Shown piece by piece: positions 21,525-32,340 of a stretch of DNA of 64,000 nucleotides. The notes under the pieces are model-generated. The model saw only the letters and a list, made by a program, of their open reading frames with translations. It was not told the DNA's origin and made no database searches. The DNA comes from Brachyhypopomus gauderio. Lineage: Eukaryota; Chordata; Actinopteri; Gymnotiformes; Hypopomidae. The first letter of the stretch is position 1. Each line of letters begins with the position of its first letter. A program made the translations under genes and the position numbers. Where the stretch lies: contig NW_027506901.1 of the NCBI RefSeq assembly GCF_052324685.1, positions 1,094,001 to 1,158,000 on the forward strand, read 5' to 3'.

Positions 21525-22020
21525 TGTAATAATTTACCTAAATGCCGGAGTTTCTGCCACACTCCGGAAATGTTTATAATTTTACCTGTCCTGTATATGT
21601 CCTCATACAGAGCTAATTTTCCCTGTTTCATTTCTCCACATGGCTGCCCGCCTGCTTGAGGAATAATGAGATGAGGAGACCAGCGATCCATCCTGAGCCA
21701 GCCACCTCCTGCCTAACCGGATGCATACATCATGATGGACATTATTACATATTTTTCCTTTTCTTTCTCTTCTTTCTGTCTAAATTGTTGTTGTTGTTGT
21801 CATGGTGACCGGTGTCGGCCAGAGGAGGATGGGTTCCCCCCCTGAGTCTTGGTTCCTCTCAAGGTTTCTTCCTCATGCAAAAAAACTAGGGAGTTTTTCC
21901 TTGCCACTGTCGCCTTTGGCTTGCTCACTGGGGGCTAGGACTCGGCACTTGTAAAGCTGCTTTGTGACAACAACTGTTGTAAAAAGCGCTATATAAATAA
22001 AATTTGATTGATTGATTGAA
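21525..22020 (+). mobile_element. L2-like LINE 3' end (UTR only)
   Basis: It carries the same 3' UTR as LINE B: GAGGATGGGTTCCC, AGGTTTCTTCCTCAT, GGGAGTTTTTCCTTGCCACT, TGTAAAGCTGCTTTGTGACA, then AGCGCTATATAAATAAAATT and (TTGA)n. It is 5'-truncated within the UTR. Confidence 0.85.
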
Positions 22021-22240
22021 GCTGGCAGGATCAAAGGAGGGAGGAGCTCCTCAGTGAAGGTGCTGACTTCGTCCTGCGCTGTGGCGGCGGGGCTCTGAGT
22101 AGGGGGTGTGGTCTTCCTCCTTCCCCGGTCTGGTCTGCGCCTGGAAGAACATTCAGACACAACTGCTTCTCGGTGGCTTTCATGGTGACTCCGCCTCGTC
22201 AGAGTCATCGGGAGCTCACAATGGCTTTTGAAAGCCAACC
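22020..22240 (-). other. Continuation of the proline-rich repeat
   Basis: The minus-strand reading TTPPTQSPAATAQDEVSTFT then EELLPPLILPAS stops where the L2 tail begins, suggesting it was once joined to the block at 20640-21524. Confidence 0.3.
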
Positions 22241-22439
22241 GAGAGCCAAGCCAATGCTCGTCTTATCAGGGAGCTCGCCGCTAAAGCTAGAAACCGAAAG
22301 TGATTTCGCTTTGTTTTTACAGCGACAAGACTCCCCTGTACCCACAGCGCAAGGGGAATGCCTGTCCCTGGTTCGTTCGTGCTGTAATACCGGAGAGTCG
22401 AACCGAATTAAACCAGCTAACATCTCATTACAGCGATTG

Positions 22440-22578
22440 AGTCTGAGTCTGCTGTATCTTGAATTCTGGCCTATCCGTACTATTACCTAGGATGAATTTT
22501 GTGATCAGATGCAAAGCACTTTGTAAGTCGCTCTGGATAAGAGCGTCTGCTAAATGCCATAAATGTAAATGTAAGTAA
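22440..22578 (+). mobile_element. LINE/SINE 3' end, RSg-1/L2-type tail
   Basis: TATCTTGAATTCTGGCCTAT followed by AAAGCACTTTGTAAGTCGC, GGATAAGAGCGTCTGC and AAATGTAAATGTAA. It interrupts the L1-type ORF1 fragment on the other strand. Its tail matches the minus-strand copy at 1788-1851. Confidence 0.7.
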
Positions 22579-23006
22579 TGTAGCTTAACAACAGCTCGTG
22601 ATTTTTCACCCGCCCGCGACTTAGCAGTAAGTGCACAATGAGCGTGATCAATTTTTGGAGGTGAGGGTAGAGCATCGCCTAGAACTTCTGATAATAAACT
22701 TGAGAAAAAGGTAGTTGGATGTGGCCCCTCGATCGCTTTCGGTAGACCTGTGATCCTAATATTATTCCGACGGCTGCGAGATTCTAGGTCTGTGGTCTTA
22801 GCATGTAGCTTCGCATAAGTAGCTTCGATTGATGCACAGCAATCCTCCAGAGAACTTACACGGTCTTCAACAGAACTGAGACCGGACTCCAAGGCAGCTG
22901 TTCGTTGACCCAAATCCAAAGTGTTTTGGAGCTCATCAAACCTGCTCTCCATAGCTGCACAGATGGTATTGCGATGATATTCTAGGAGGCTAGTCAACGC
23001 AGACAT
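22579..23006 (-). pseudogene. L1/Tx1-type LINE ORF1 fragment
   Basis: From an ATG at 23006 on the minus strand: a coiled-coil region (ESRFDELQNTLDLGQRTAAL and SSVEDRVSSLED), then DLESRSRRNNIRITGLP, the junction typical of L1-type ORF1 proteins between coiled coil and RRM-like domain, then PPKIDHAHCAL and RAVVKLHYL. The frame is cut after LHYL by the LINE/SINE tail at 22440-22578, so the C-terminal domain is absent. Confidence 0.75.
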
Positions 23007-23151
23007 CTGACTCGGCTTCCTGCCGACGCTGCTTCCTGCCGACGCTGTTGCGGAGCGAATTTTGATTGTTTCTCTAAAGTGTGATAATCTGTTTACGTAC
23101 TAATCTTTACTTTTTGCCTCCCTAGACAACTATTACAGGTAGTGCTTCCAC

Positions 23152-23231
23152 TATCAATCAATCAATCAATCAAAGTTTATTTGTATAGCGCTTTTAACAA
23201 CTCAAGTTGTCGCAAAGCAGCTTTACAGGGT
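23152..23231 (-). repeat. Inverted copy of the LINE B 3' tail
   Basis: Reverse complement of CTGTAAAGCTGCTTTGCGAC, AACTTGAGTTGTTAAAAGCG and CAAATAAACTTTGATTGATT. The same sequence ends LINE B in + orientation (about 27995-28618), so LINE B is flanked by tail sequences in opposite orientation. Confidence 0.85.
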
Positions 23232-23327
23232 ATCAAGACAGTTGACTACTCTCTTCGACTGGAAACATCTTCGACATTTCGACATCTTAACCGAAGCATT
23301 TCGACATCTTAACCGAAGTATTTCATC

Positions 23328-24254
23328 ATGTCTGAGTCCCTTGTTGCTTGTGTTGAGTGTGGCATGTATAGCTACTCTTCTTCCATCAGTAGTGATAATA
23401 ATAATTTTATTTGTGTGAAGTGTAGGTTAGTTATTAGTATGACGGAGAAGATTTCGCTTTTAGAGGAGCGCATCCGGGCTTTAGAAAGTCCTAGAGAGTT
23501 TGTAGCAGCTAGCGCAGCTAGTGCAGCTAGCGTAGCGGCTAGCGCAGCTAGCGTAGCAGGCCCGGGTTGCACAGCTGTAGCTAGCGAGCCCTCAGCTCCG
23601 GCATTAGAGCCCTCGCAGCGGGGCGAATGGGTGACGTCTCGGCGGCATAACCGTAGGGCTGAGCACCGTCCTTCTCAGGTTCCCGTGTCAAACAGGTTTG
23701 CCCCACTCAGTAATACACCGACTGAGCAACCTGTTAAAAGAGCTCTGGTGATAGGAGATTCACAGCTCAGACACGTGAACGTAGCAACTAGTTTAGAGAC
23801 ACCAGCGGCCATAGTCAAGTGTATCCCGGGGGCTAGAGCGCCTGACATCAGGGCTAATTTAAAGGTGCTGGCTAAACGTAAATATTCTAAGATAGTTATA
23901 CACGTCGGCACCAATGATGTGGGATTGAGACAGTCTGAGATCACCAAGGATAATGTTAAAGAGGTGTGCGAGTTAGCGGGGACGATGTCAGATGCCGTAA
24001 TATGCTCTGGTCCCATTCCAGTTTGGCGTGGCGCTGAAACCTACAGCAGGTTATGGGCGTTACACCGCTGGATGTCTAAATGGTGCTCAGATAACAAAGT
24101 GGGTTATATAGATAATTGGACACGTTTTGAGGGCAGGCCTGGCCTTTTGAAGCGAGACGGCATTCACCCCTCTTGGGAGGGTGCTGCTTTCATTTCTCGT
24201 AGCATATCTGCTAGGCTTAATAGTGGTAGTGTAGGTGTAGTTAATGGGGATTGA
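23328..24254 (+). CDS. LINE B ORF1 protein with SGNH esterase domain
   Basis: 308 codons, open. The N-terminus has a two-pair Cys motif (C8-x2-C11 and C29-x2-C32), a likely zinc finger, then a short coiled coil (MTEKISLLEERIRALE), an Ala/Ser-rich linker and an SGNH/GDSL-type domain. Its blocks are visible: ALVIGDSQLRHV with the nucleophile Ser at about 144, HVGTNDV at about 192-198, and DGIHPSWEG with the Asp-x-x-His pair at about 277-280. This PHD/zinc-finger plus esterase layout is known in CR1-like elements, where its role in the RNP is unresolved. The stop is 96 bases before the first ATG of ORF2. Confidence 0.85.
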   Translation: MSESLVACVECGMYSYSSSISSDNNNFICVKCRLVISMTEKISLLEERIRALESPREFVAASAASAASVAASAASVAGPGCTAVASEPSAPALEPSQRGEWVTSRRHNRRAEHRPSQVPVSNRFAPLSNTPTEQPVKRALVIGDSQLRHVNVATSLETPAAIVKCIPGARAPDIRANLKVLAKRKYSKIVIHVGTNDVGLRQSEITKDNVKEVCELAGTMSDAVICSGPIPVWRGAETYSRLWALHRWMSKWCSDNKVGYIDNWTRFEGRPGLLKRDGIHPSWEGAAFISRSISARLNSGSVGVVNGD

Positions 24255-24350
24255 CAAACCAGAGCCGAGGCCAGGCAGCAGACAAATAGGCTAAACCGAC
24301 TGTCTGCGAGCTGCAAAGAGACGTCACTTAGGTCACACCAGATTGAAACT

Positions 24351-27260
24351 GTGTCTGTTCCTCGAGTACCAAAAAATAATTCTCGTAAAGTTAGTAGACA
24401 AAATTTAATCAATGTTAAATTCAACTATGCTCCCTCAGAGAGCAGTTTAAATCTGAAACTAGGACTACTAAATATTAGATCCCTGTCATCTAAAGCATTG
24501 CTTGTTAATGAAATGATTACCGATCATGATCTATGCATGCTTTGCTTGACGGAAACCTGGACCCGACCAGACGACTATATGGCCCTAAATGAAGCTTCTC
24601 CCTCTGGCTATAGATATGTCCATAACCCCCGTCCAAATGGTCGAGGAGGTGGGGTCGCCACAATATATGACTCTGATATAGGCATTTCTCAAAAATTTGG
24701 CTTCAAGTTTAATTCTTTTGAACACCTCATCCTCACTGTATCAAATGTTTCAAATTTAACAAGCAACAAAGTGTCACAGTCGTTTATGTTAATTACTATT
24801 TACCGCCCCCCTGGTTCATACTCTGAGTTCTTGCAGGAGTTTTCAGACTTCCTGTCTCATGTAGTGCTATCAGCCGATAAGGTGATTATAGTGGGTGATT
24901 TTAATATCCATTTTGAAAATCGGTGTGACTCTTTTAGCATTCATTTTCAAGCCATTCTTGATTCAATGGGTATCACTCAGAATGTGGTGGGTCCTACGCA
25001 TAACTGTAGTCATACTTTAGACTTGGTCTTGTCATTTGGTATTGACATATCCAGTTTAGCAATTCTTCCTCAGAGTGAGGCTGTTTCTGACCACAGCCTC
25101 ATAACATACGAGTTGTGTTTAACTGACTGTGTTCATCGGCCACCCCGCTATCAAATTAAACGAGCTATAACACCCAGCACCATAGCCGCGCTCACTGATA
25201 TTTTACCGGGTCTGACAAACACTGATCCACTTGTAGCTCCGGATGGACTAGAGCGTTTCACCGAGCACGTCGAGACTTCTCTTTGTACAGCTTTAGACAA
25301 AGTTGACCACTACAATATAAGAGAGCCACGGAGAGAAGAATAGCGCCATGGTACAATGAGCACACGCGTAGCCTCAAACGAGCCGCGCGGATCCTGGAAC
25401 GTAAATGGCGAAATATGAAGTTAGAAGTGTATAGACTATCATGGAAAAGCAGCCTTATTGAATATAAGCATGCCCTCCATATGGCAAAGTCCTTATACTT
25501 ATCGGCCTTAATAGAAAAACATAAAAACAATTCAGGACTCCTTTTTAAAACTGTTTCCAGCCTTACGAGGAGTCATGAACAAAACAATTCTCTTATTCCA
25601 CTAGAGTGTAGCAGTAACAATTTTACGAAATTCTTTAATGATAAGATTGATAAAATTAGGGAAAACATTAGTAGTGCTATCTCAGAGCCTGTCAACATGC
25701 CAATGCACCTTGACAGCTGTCTGGTCAGCTCTGATGCCCTGTTAGAGTCCTTCTCCCCAATTGGTCGTGAGGAGCTTATTTCACTGGTGAAATCTGCTAA
25801 ACCCTCCACATGCATACTAGATGCTGTACCAACCCAACTACTTAAAGAATTACTGCACAGCAATGTAGAACCGTTGCTTACTATAATAAATTATTCTCTG
25901 AGCCTGGGCTACGTTCCCAGTTCATTTAAACTTGCAGTCATCAAGCCGCTAATTTAAAAACCTGGTCTTAACCCCCAAGAACTGTCCAACAATTTCTAAT
26001 CTGTCATTCATATCCAAAATTTTAGAGAAAGTAGTTTCTTCACAACTCTCTTCCTTCTTACAGACAGAACATGTCTTAGAGTTATTTCAGTCTGGATTTA
26101 GAGCTCATCACAGCACTGAAACAGCACTAACTAAAGTACTGAATGATCTCTTAATATCCTCTGATAAAGGACACATTTTGTTTCTCATACTGCTAGACCT
26201 CAGTGCTGCTTTTGACACCATTGATCATAATATTCTACTTAATAGACTGGAGACACTCATTGGCATAAGAGGTCAAGCACTCTCCTGGTTCAGGTCCTAC
26301 CTGACAGATCGTTACCAATTTGTGCTAGTAAATAACGAATGCTCTGAGCATTCTAAAGTAAAGTATGGTGTCCCACAAGGATCTGTACTGGGCCCCATAT
26401 TATTCTCATTATATATGCTACCACTGGGCACTATAATTCGTAGGCATGGTATTAGCTTCCATTGCTACGCAGATGATACTCAGTTGTATGTATCTTCTAA
26501 TCCAGATGATACCACCACAACTCTCAAGATTGAGAACTGCGTCCAGGATATTAAAAACTGGATGGCGTCTAATTTTCTTAAACTAAATTCTGACAAGACT
26601 GAGGTACTGATTCTTGGGCCTAAAGCTGTTAGAAGCAATTGGGCTGATATTCCCCTTACCCTAGATGGTTTTTCAGTAACACCAAAATCTACTGCAAAAA
26701 GTTTAGGTGTCACTATTGATTCTGATCTTTCATTTGACACACATGTATGCAATGTCACTAAGGCTGCCTTTTTCCATTTACGTAATATTGCCAAGCTGAG
26801 ACACTTACTTTCATTAGCTGATGCAGAGAAGCTAGTTCAAGCTTTTGTCTCGTCCATAAAGAAGCTACAACTTGTACAAAATGCCGCAGCTAGAGTCCTC
26901 ACCAAGGCTAGGAAATTCGATCATATTAGTCTCACTCTCGCCGCACTACACTGGCTGCCGATTAAATATCGCATTGAATTTAAAGTTCTCCTGTTAACCT
27001 ATAAGGCGTTAAATGGTCTTGCCCCACAATATCTGAGTGAACTCATTGATTACTACAACCCATCTCGCCCTTTGCGCTCCCAAAATGCTGGATTTCTCCT
27101 AGTTCCAAAAATTAGTAAAACTACAGCCGGAGGCAGAGCTTTCTCTTTTAAAGCCCCTCAATTATGGAACAGCCTTCCAGCTCCAATCCGAGATTCTGAC
27201 ACAGTTCCAATCTTTAAATCTAGACTTAAGACTCACCTGTTTAGTCAAGCCTTCAGCTAA
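24351..27260 (+). pseudogene. LINE B ORF2: endonuclease-reverse transcriptase, frameshifted
   Basis: Domains in order: AP endonuclease (LGLLNIRSLS, CLTETWTRPDD, VGDFNIHF, SDHSLITYE), a linker, then RT blocks (LKLAVIKPLI, ...FQSGFRAHHSTETALTKVL, LLDLSAAFDTIDH, YGVPQGSVLGPILF, YADDTQLYV) and the C-terminal LHWLPIKYRIEFK...LKTHLFSQAFS. Catalytic Asp-Asp and endonuclease Asp/His blocks are intact. The reading changes frame near 25343 and again near 25957-26000, so no full-length protein is made. Expected length is about 970 residues. Confidence 0.88.
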
Positions 27261-28041
27261 AATTCCCCTTGTAAGGTGTAGGGGCTTGGGGGCCCCCAGA
27301 CGTTGAGATTTCTGGTGATCTGAGATGTTGATGCTGTCATCCAGCTGTGTCTTGGCATCACTCTATTTGTGACTATGACTTGACTGGAAAGCAATGTCTC
27401 AGTGAGCCCTCATGCCTGTGGTCACCTCTGAACCCCTCCCTTTAGTTATGCTGCTATAGATTAGTCTGCCGGAGCCACATGCTGATCACTGGCACGTGAG
27501 CTACGTACATTTAAATCAACGGTGGTTTAAATTCATGTCCACTCAGTCTGTATTATCTATCTTCTTGCATGGCTCTACCCAAGACGATTGGATACAGGCA
27601 CCTGCAGGCACCTGGGGGATGGTCTGGCTGCCGGTGGATGTGCTGATACCGGGGTTCACCTGGGGAGTAACACTGCAGTCGGAGCCTACAATACCAGCAT
27701 CACTGCTCCGACACGGAATGAAAGCCTGGCATTCATCAACAGACATTTACAGTGACAATATCAAAACCCAGAACTTTCAATTCTACCTTTTACCTAGTCT
27801 GATTGTGTGAATTATGTGTGACTTGTGTATTTGTGTGTTAACGGGCCACCCAATGGAGGATGGGTTCCCTTTTGAGTCTTGGTTCTCCCGAGGTTTCTTC
27901 CTATTCCCCACCATCATAGGGAGTTTTTCCTCGCCACTGTCGCCTTTGGCTTGCTCATTAGGGTTCTGGACCCATAGTATTGTTAACCTTGTAAACCCTG
28001 TAAAGCTGCTTTGCGACAACTTGAGTTGTTAAAAGCGCTAT
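27261..28041 (+). other. LINE B 3' UTR
   Basis: Noncoding part after the ORF2 stop, ending with the teleost L2-type block GGATGGGTTCCCTTTTGAG, AGGTTTCTTCCT, GGGAGTTTTTCCTCGCCACT, GCTTTGCGACAACTTGAG. Interrupted at 28041 by the solo LTR, with the last 30 bases at 28589-28618. Confidence 0.8.
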
Positions 28042-28584
28042 TGTTGGAAAAAAGAAAATTAAAGGCTAATAACTTGATGTGTCAATTTAGTGTTTTTCAG
28101 GAAGACTGTGGGAAAGCAGGAGTAAGGAGGCCTCAGTGGCCTTGAGGAGAACAGAAGGGGCCTATTCAGTGCAGGATGTGTAGCAAGCAGTTTTTAGATA
28201 ACCAGACACACAGGCTGGGAGAAGAGGAGCAGGTGAATTTCCATGGAGAGCAGCCAGGATTGGGGAGTTATCGAAACTTAACAAATCGAAACTTATGGAC
28301 AGAGAGTATGAAAGAAAGGACATCGCCCAGCACGAGAGGCTTTTCGCTTGGACACTGCTGAGATCCACTTGGGTTAGGTAGATTCCTAGGCAAACTAGCA
28401 CCAGTGCACTGAAGAGTTTGTACCACGTATACTTCTATTATATTGCAATCATTAATATTCTATATAAATCATTTTAAATGAACTTTTGTTGTCAAGACTT
28501 TGCTTGGACCACTCAGTCAAAAACCAGTCGGTTCATCGGGGCGGTGTTGGGGCCCGTCTGGGTCGGAGAAGAAAATTCCCAACA
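28042..28584. mobile_element. Solo LTR-like element, 4-bp target duplication
   Basis: Begins TGTTGG and ends CCAACA, flanked on both sides by CTAT (28038-28041 and 28585-28588). Removal of the element and one CTAT restores the LINE B tail. Near its right end is GTTGGGGCCCGTCTGGGT, which resembles a proline-tRNA primer site of gamma-type retroviruses, so it may include a little more than an LTR. No coding region; a fossil. Confidence 0.75.
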
Positions 28585-28839
28585 CTATACAAATAAACTT
28601 TGATTGATTGATTGATTAAAATCCCAAAATCTTTGGGGAAAAAAAAGCAAAAGTAAACAGTTACACTATATAAAGTGCATTTACATCTATGAAATTAAAT
28701 TAAATTCTCTCAACCTGAGACAACTGGTTTGTTTACAACAGAAGTAAACTTAACAATAAAACCTCTATTCTTAATTAAATAAATCAAATACCCAGTCTGG
28801 TAGACATTCAGGAACTTCAAGTATTTTCTTAAATAATGT

Positions 28840-29244
28840 TTATATCGCCTTGAAAGTTCTAGTTTTCTTCGGCTTGCACCTGACGCCATTTCGGCCTCTT
28901 CTGCGTTTGTGTCGTGTCACTCGCGTGCTTCGGCGCGCGTGTAAAAACACTGGCTCTGATTGGCTACCATAATGCTGCCTTAGCCAAACGCTTACTGACT
29001 TGTTAAGTTAAACAGGTGTTACACCGAGAACTGTGTCCTATCTAGTTCTGTTACTGCTCACTAGTCTGGGCAGCGGTCCGCTCGCATTAGTATATCAATA
29101 TATAGTAACGCACCGCTTTTAATGACCAGTAACGTAAACGGCGTTGTAACGACAGGAAAAGTAACTAATTATATTATCCCGTTACTGACAAAATGACGAC
29201 GTTACCTAATGCCGTTATTTTTAACGGCGTTATTCACAACACTG
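28840..29244 (-). mobile_element. hAT element end, other end not found
   Basis: The right end reads ATTTTTAACGGCGTTATTCA then CAACACTG at 29244. Complemented, this is CAGTGTTGTGAATAACGCCG, a known style of fish hAT terminus, with further TAACG repeats inside. I could not find the matching left terminus, so the left limit is approximate. Confidence 0.6.
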
Positions 29245-29541
29245 GTCATTGCATATGGCATATCTGGTAGGATTGTGGCCTGCTTGTGTCACATTACTGA
29301 CTATGACTGACTTGACCTATTTGATGATGATGATAATTCTTTATTCAGTCAAATAATCATCACATAATACAAAGACAAAATCTATCAGCATGACAAACCT
29401 TGTCAACAAAATAATGACTGAAAAGGCACAGGCAGAAGCATAATGCTTATTTTTATGCCTGTCCTACCTAACAAATTAAGCTACCCATAATAACATCTTA
29501 CAGTATAATAAATAAAGAAAGAAAAAAGCAATGTTAAGTAA

Positions 29542-30470
29542 TTAACACTTATAACTTTCAAAAATTTCCATACATACCATTTTTTTTTTTATTGAAAATG
29601 TTCTACACATTCGTAAATTTATGCTGGCATCATTCCAATATTTAACTCCAACAACAGATATACATCTCCTTTTTACCTCTTTTCTAGCTTTTTGAACAAC
29701 AAATTTACAGACATCTCTCATGTCATATTTAGACTTCTGCATTGAAAAAACCCTTTGTACACAAACAGGAAGTAAATTAACTTTTACTTTGTACATTATT
29801 TGCATTATTTTATAATAAACCAAGTCATAAAATTTCATAACATGGGATTTTATAAAAAGTATATTAGTATGCTCATAATATCCAACCTTATTAATAATAC
29901 GTATGGCTCGTTTTTGTAAAAGAACTATAGCATTTAATGCTGTTTTATACGTAGAACCCCACACTTCCACACAATATGATATATAAGGAAGTATAAGTGA
30001 ACAATAAATTATATATAGAGCTTTATAATTTAATATATTTCTAGACTTATACAGGATTGAAATTGACTTTGCAATCTTTCTATTTATATATCCAATATGT
30101 TGTTTCCATGTTAATTTATGATCAATAACAACACCTAGAAAATTTATATCAAAAACTCTTTCAATTTTAGTATCACATATTTTTAATTTAATATCCTCAT
30201 CCATTTCTTTTTGAGTTCCAAAAACCATAAATTTAGTTTTTTTTTATTGACATCAAACCAAGTTTTTAGGATTTCTAATTCCTTTTCAATAGATGACAAA
30301 AGTTCCTTCAAATTATTCCCAGAACAATACATATTTGTATCATCTGCAAAAATAACAAATTTTAATAGTTTAGTAACATTACAGATATCATTGATATAAA
30401 GTAAATAAAGTTTTGGGCCAATCACAGATCCCTGGGGTACTCCACAAGTGACCTTCCTGAACTGTGACAT
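29542..30470 (-). pseudogene. LINE C reverse transcriptase, C-terminal half
   Basis: After the MITE the reading continues with FRKVTCGVPQGSVIGPKLYL then FVIFADDTNMY (catalytic Asp pair), shifts frame near 30230-30240 at a T-run, and runs through FLGVVIDHKLTWKQHI, YISYCVEVWGSTYK and LLQKRAIRIINKVGYYEHTN to a stop at 29542. The EVWG and thumb blocks are standard for Jockey/CR1-type RTs. Confidence 0.82.
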
Positions 30471-30471
30471 A

Positions 30472-31194
30472 AGCCCTATCCGGACGGGATTAGTTTCTCA
30501 GGGGGTCCTGGGGTAATTTTCACTTTTACGGGGGGTCCTCTGTGATTTTAATCCCGTCCGGAACGAGCATGTCCGTGTTTTTCTCAGACGTCCTCAGAGA
30601 AAATTACAGGCGGAATTACCTACTGTTTTTCGCTGTACTCCGTGGTCGTCTGGTAATTTTAGTCCCGTCTGGATCCACATGTCTGAGTTTATACATGCAG
30701 ACATCACCTCGCGTTTAATAAAACAGCTATATGTCCACTGCCATGCACCGTAGTTACACGTTGGGCGCGCGTTTTCACGGAGATCCACGAAAAGACAGCG
30801 GCGAGCGAAAATGGATTTACTGGATTTTTTAATGGATTTATTTTATTTTATTTAACGGATTTATTTAGCTATTTACATTCATTAGCGATTTTTTATAATG
30901 TGTTTTCTGTATTGGTTTAACAAAATAGCTTAACTTAAACGGAGATCTTAAATGCTGAACTGAACAGTAGTAAAGTTAAAAGTTAAAAAGGAATCATCAG
31001 AGTTGACAGTGTGACATTATTAAACATGCTATCACGTGACAAGGCGATGTCATGTGACCGAGAAAGCCAAAAACTCACGGGTCCTCCTGTTTTTTCAATT
31101 GCTGTCCGGATGCAAGAGTTTTATCACTGAGTACAAGGGTGAAATATTTTTCACAGACGTCCCCCTGAAAAACTAATCCCGTCCGGATAGGGCT
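30472..31194. mobile_element. PIF/Harbinger-like MITE, 723 bp
   Basis: Long matching ends: AGCCCTATCCGGACGGGATT at left, and the same sequence complemented at right, continuing into AGTTTNTCAGGGGG. Flanked by ATA on both sides (30469-30471 and 31195-31197). The three-base duplication fits the PIF/Harbinger group. No transposase. It interrupts the LINE C RT between the SKT and FRKVT segments. Confidence 0.82.
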
Positions 31195-32291
31195 ATAGTC
31201 TTACTAATTTGTACACATTGCTGTCGATTTTCCAAATAACTCTTGATCCAGGAATAAGCCACACCCCTTATCCCATACTTCTCCAATTTTCTCAATAATA
31301 TAGTGTAATCTATAGTATCAAATGCTTTTTGTAAATCAATATAAACACCAACTGAACATTTGTCATTTTCTATTGCCTTTGATATTTCTTCTACCATCTC
31401 CATTACTGCATATGTAGTAGTTCTATTCTCCCTAAAGCCATACTGGTGTTCGCTCAGGATTTTATGTTTATCTAAAAAAAGATCCATTTGTTTAACAAAT
31501 AATTTCTCTAATATTTTTGAGAATTGGGGTAAAAGTGACACTGGTCTATAGTTATCAATACAATGCTTATCTCCGTGTTTAAATGTTGGTATAACCTTTG
31601 CCATTTTCATATTATTCGGAAAAACACCTTTTTGAAAAGATAAATTACATATATAAGTCAACGGTCTTACAATTTGGCCAGTGACTTCTTTCACAATTTC
31701 CATATCAATGGAATTTATATCAGTCGATGTTTTATTTTTAACTTTTCTTACAACCTCTATTATATCAGTTTCACCAATCCCACCAAGAAACATAGTCTCA
31801 CTATTTCCCTTGATAAGATTATCAAACATATATTGCTTATCCTCAGACATTTTTATTTTATTGGCCAAGTCATAACCAACACCTACAAAATAATTATTAA
31901 ACTCCTCAGCAATATTTTTTAAATTATCCACTGTGTCACCTGATCCCATTAAAAAATAACTTGGATATTCTGATTTATTATATCTATTCCAAATAATTTG
32001 ATTAATTACTTTCCAAGTATTTTTAATATTATTTTTATTCTCCTCTAATAATTTGTTATAATACTCCATTTTCTGTTTTCTCATAATGGAAGTCTGTATA
32101 TTCTTATATGACTTATACTTTTTTTCACTTTCGCTGGTTCTTAATTGCAAAAATTTCTTATATAATTTTTGTTTCTTTTTACATGCTATTTTTAAACTCT
32201 TAATCATCCATGGTTTCCCTTTCCATTTTTCCTTCACCAAGTACTTTCTAATAGGACAATGTTTGTTGTACAGCTCTAAAAATGTAAACAA
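31195..32291 (-). pseudogene. LINE C reverse transcriptase, N-terminal half
   Basis: Open from 32291: a Lys-rich linker, then DNYRPVSLLPQFSKILEKLF, HQYGFRENRTTTYAV, VGVYIDLQKAFDTIDYTILL and RGVAYSWIKSYLENRQQCVQ, RT blocks in the expected order up to the MITE. The frame is separated from the endonuclease frame by a stop-containing gap at 32292-32340. Confidence 0.85.
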
Positions 32292-32340
32292 AAATACATC
32301 ATAGGCTTTAGTAGGATCCTCAACATATACCCCATTCCAA

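Larger units (their letters stand above)
23232..28620 (+). mobile_element. LINE B: near full-length L2/CR1-like element
   Basis: 5' region with a short tandem TTTCGACATCTTAACCGAAG, ORF1 (23328-24254), ORF2 (24351-27260, frameshifted), and a 3' UTR ending in TGTAAAGCTGCTTTGCGACA and (TTGA)n at 28618. A solo LTR (28042-28584) splits the tail. ORF1 with esterase domain, ORF2 with endonuclease and RT, and a short-repeat tail place it in the L2/CR1 group. Confidence 0.87.
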
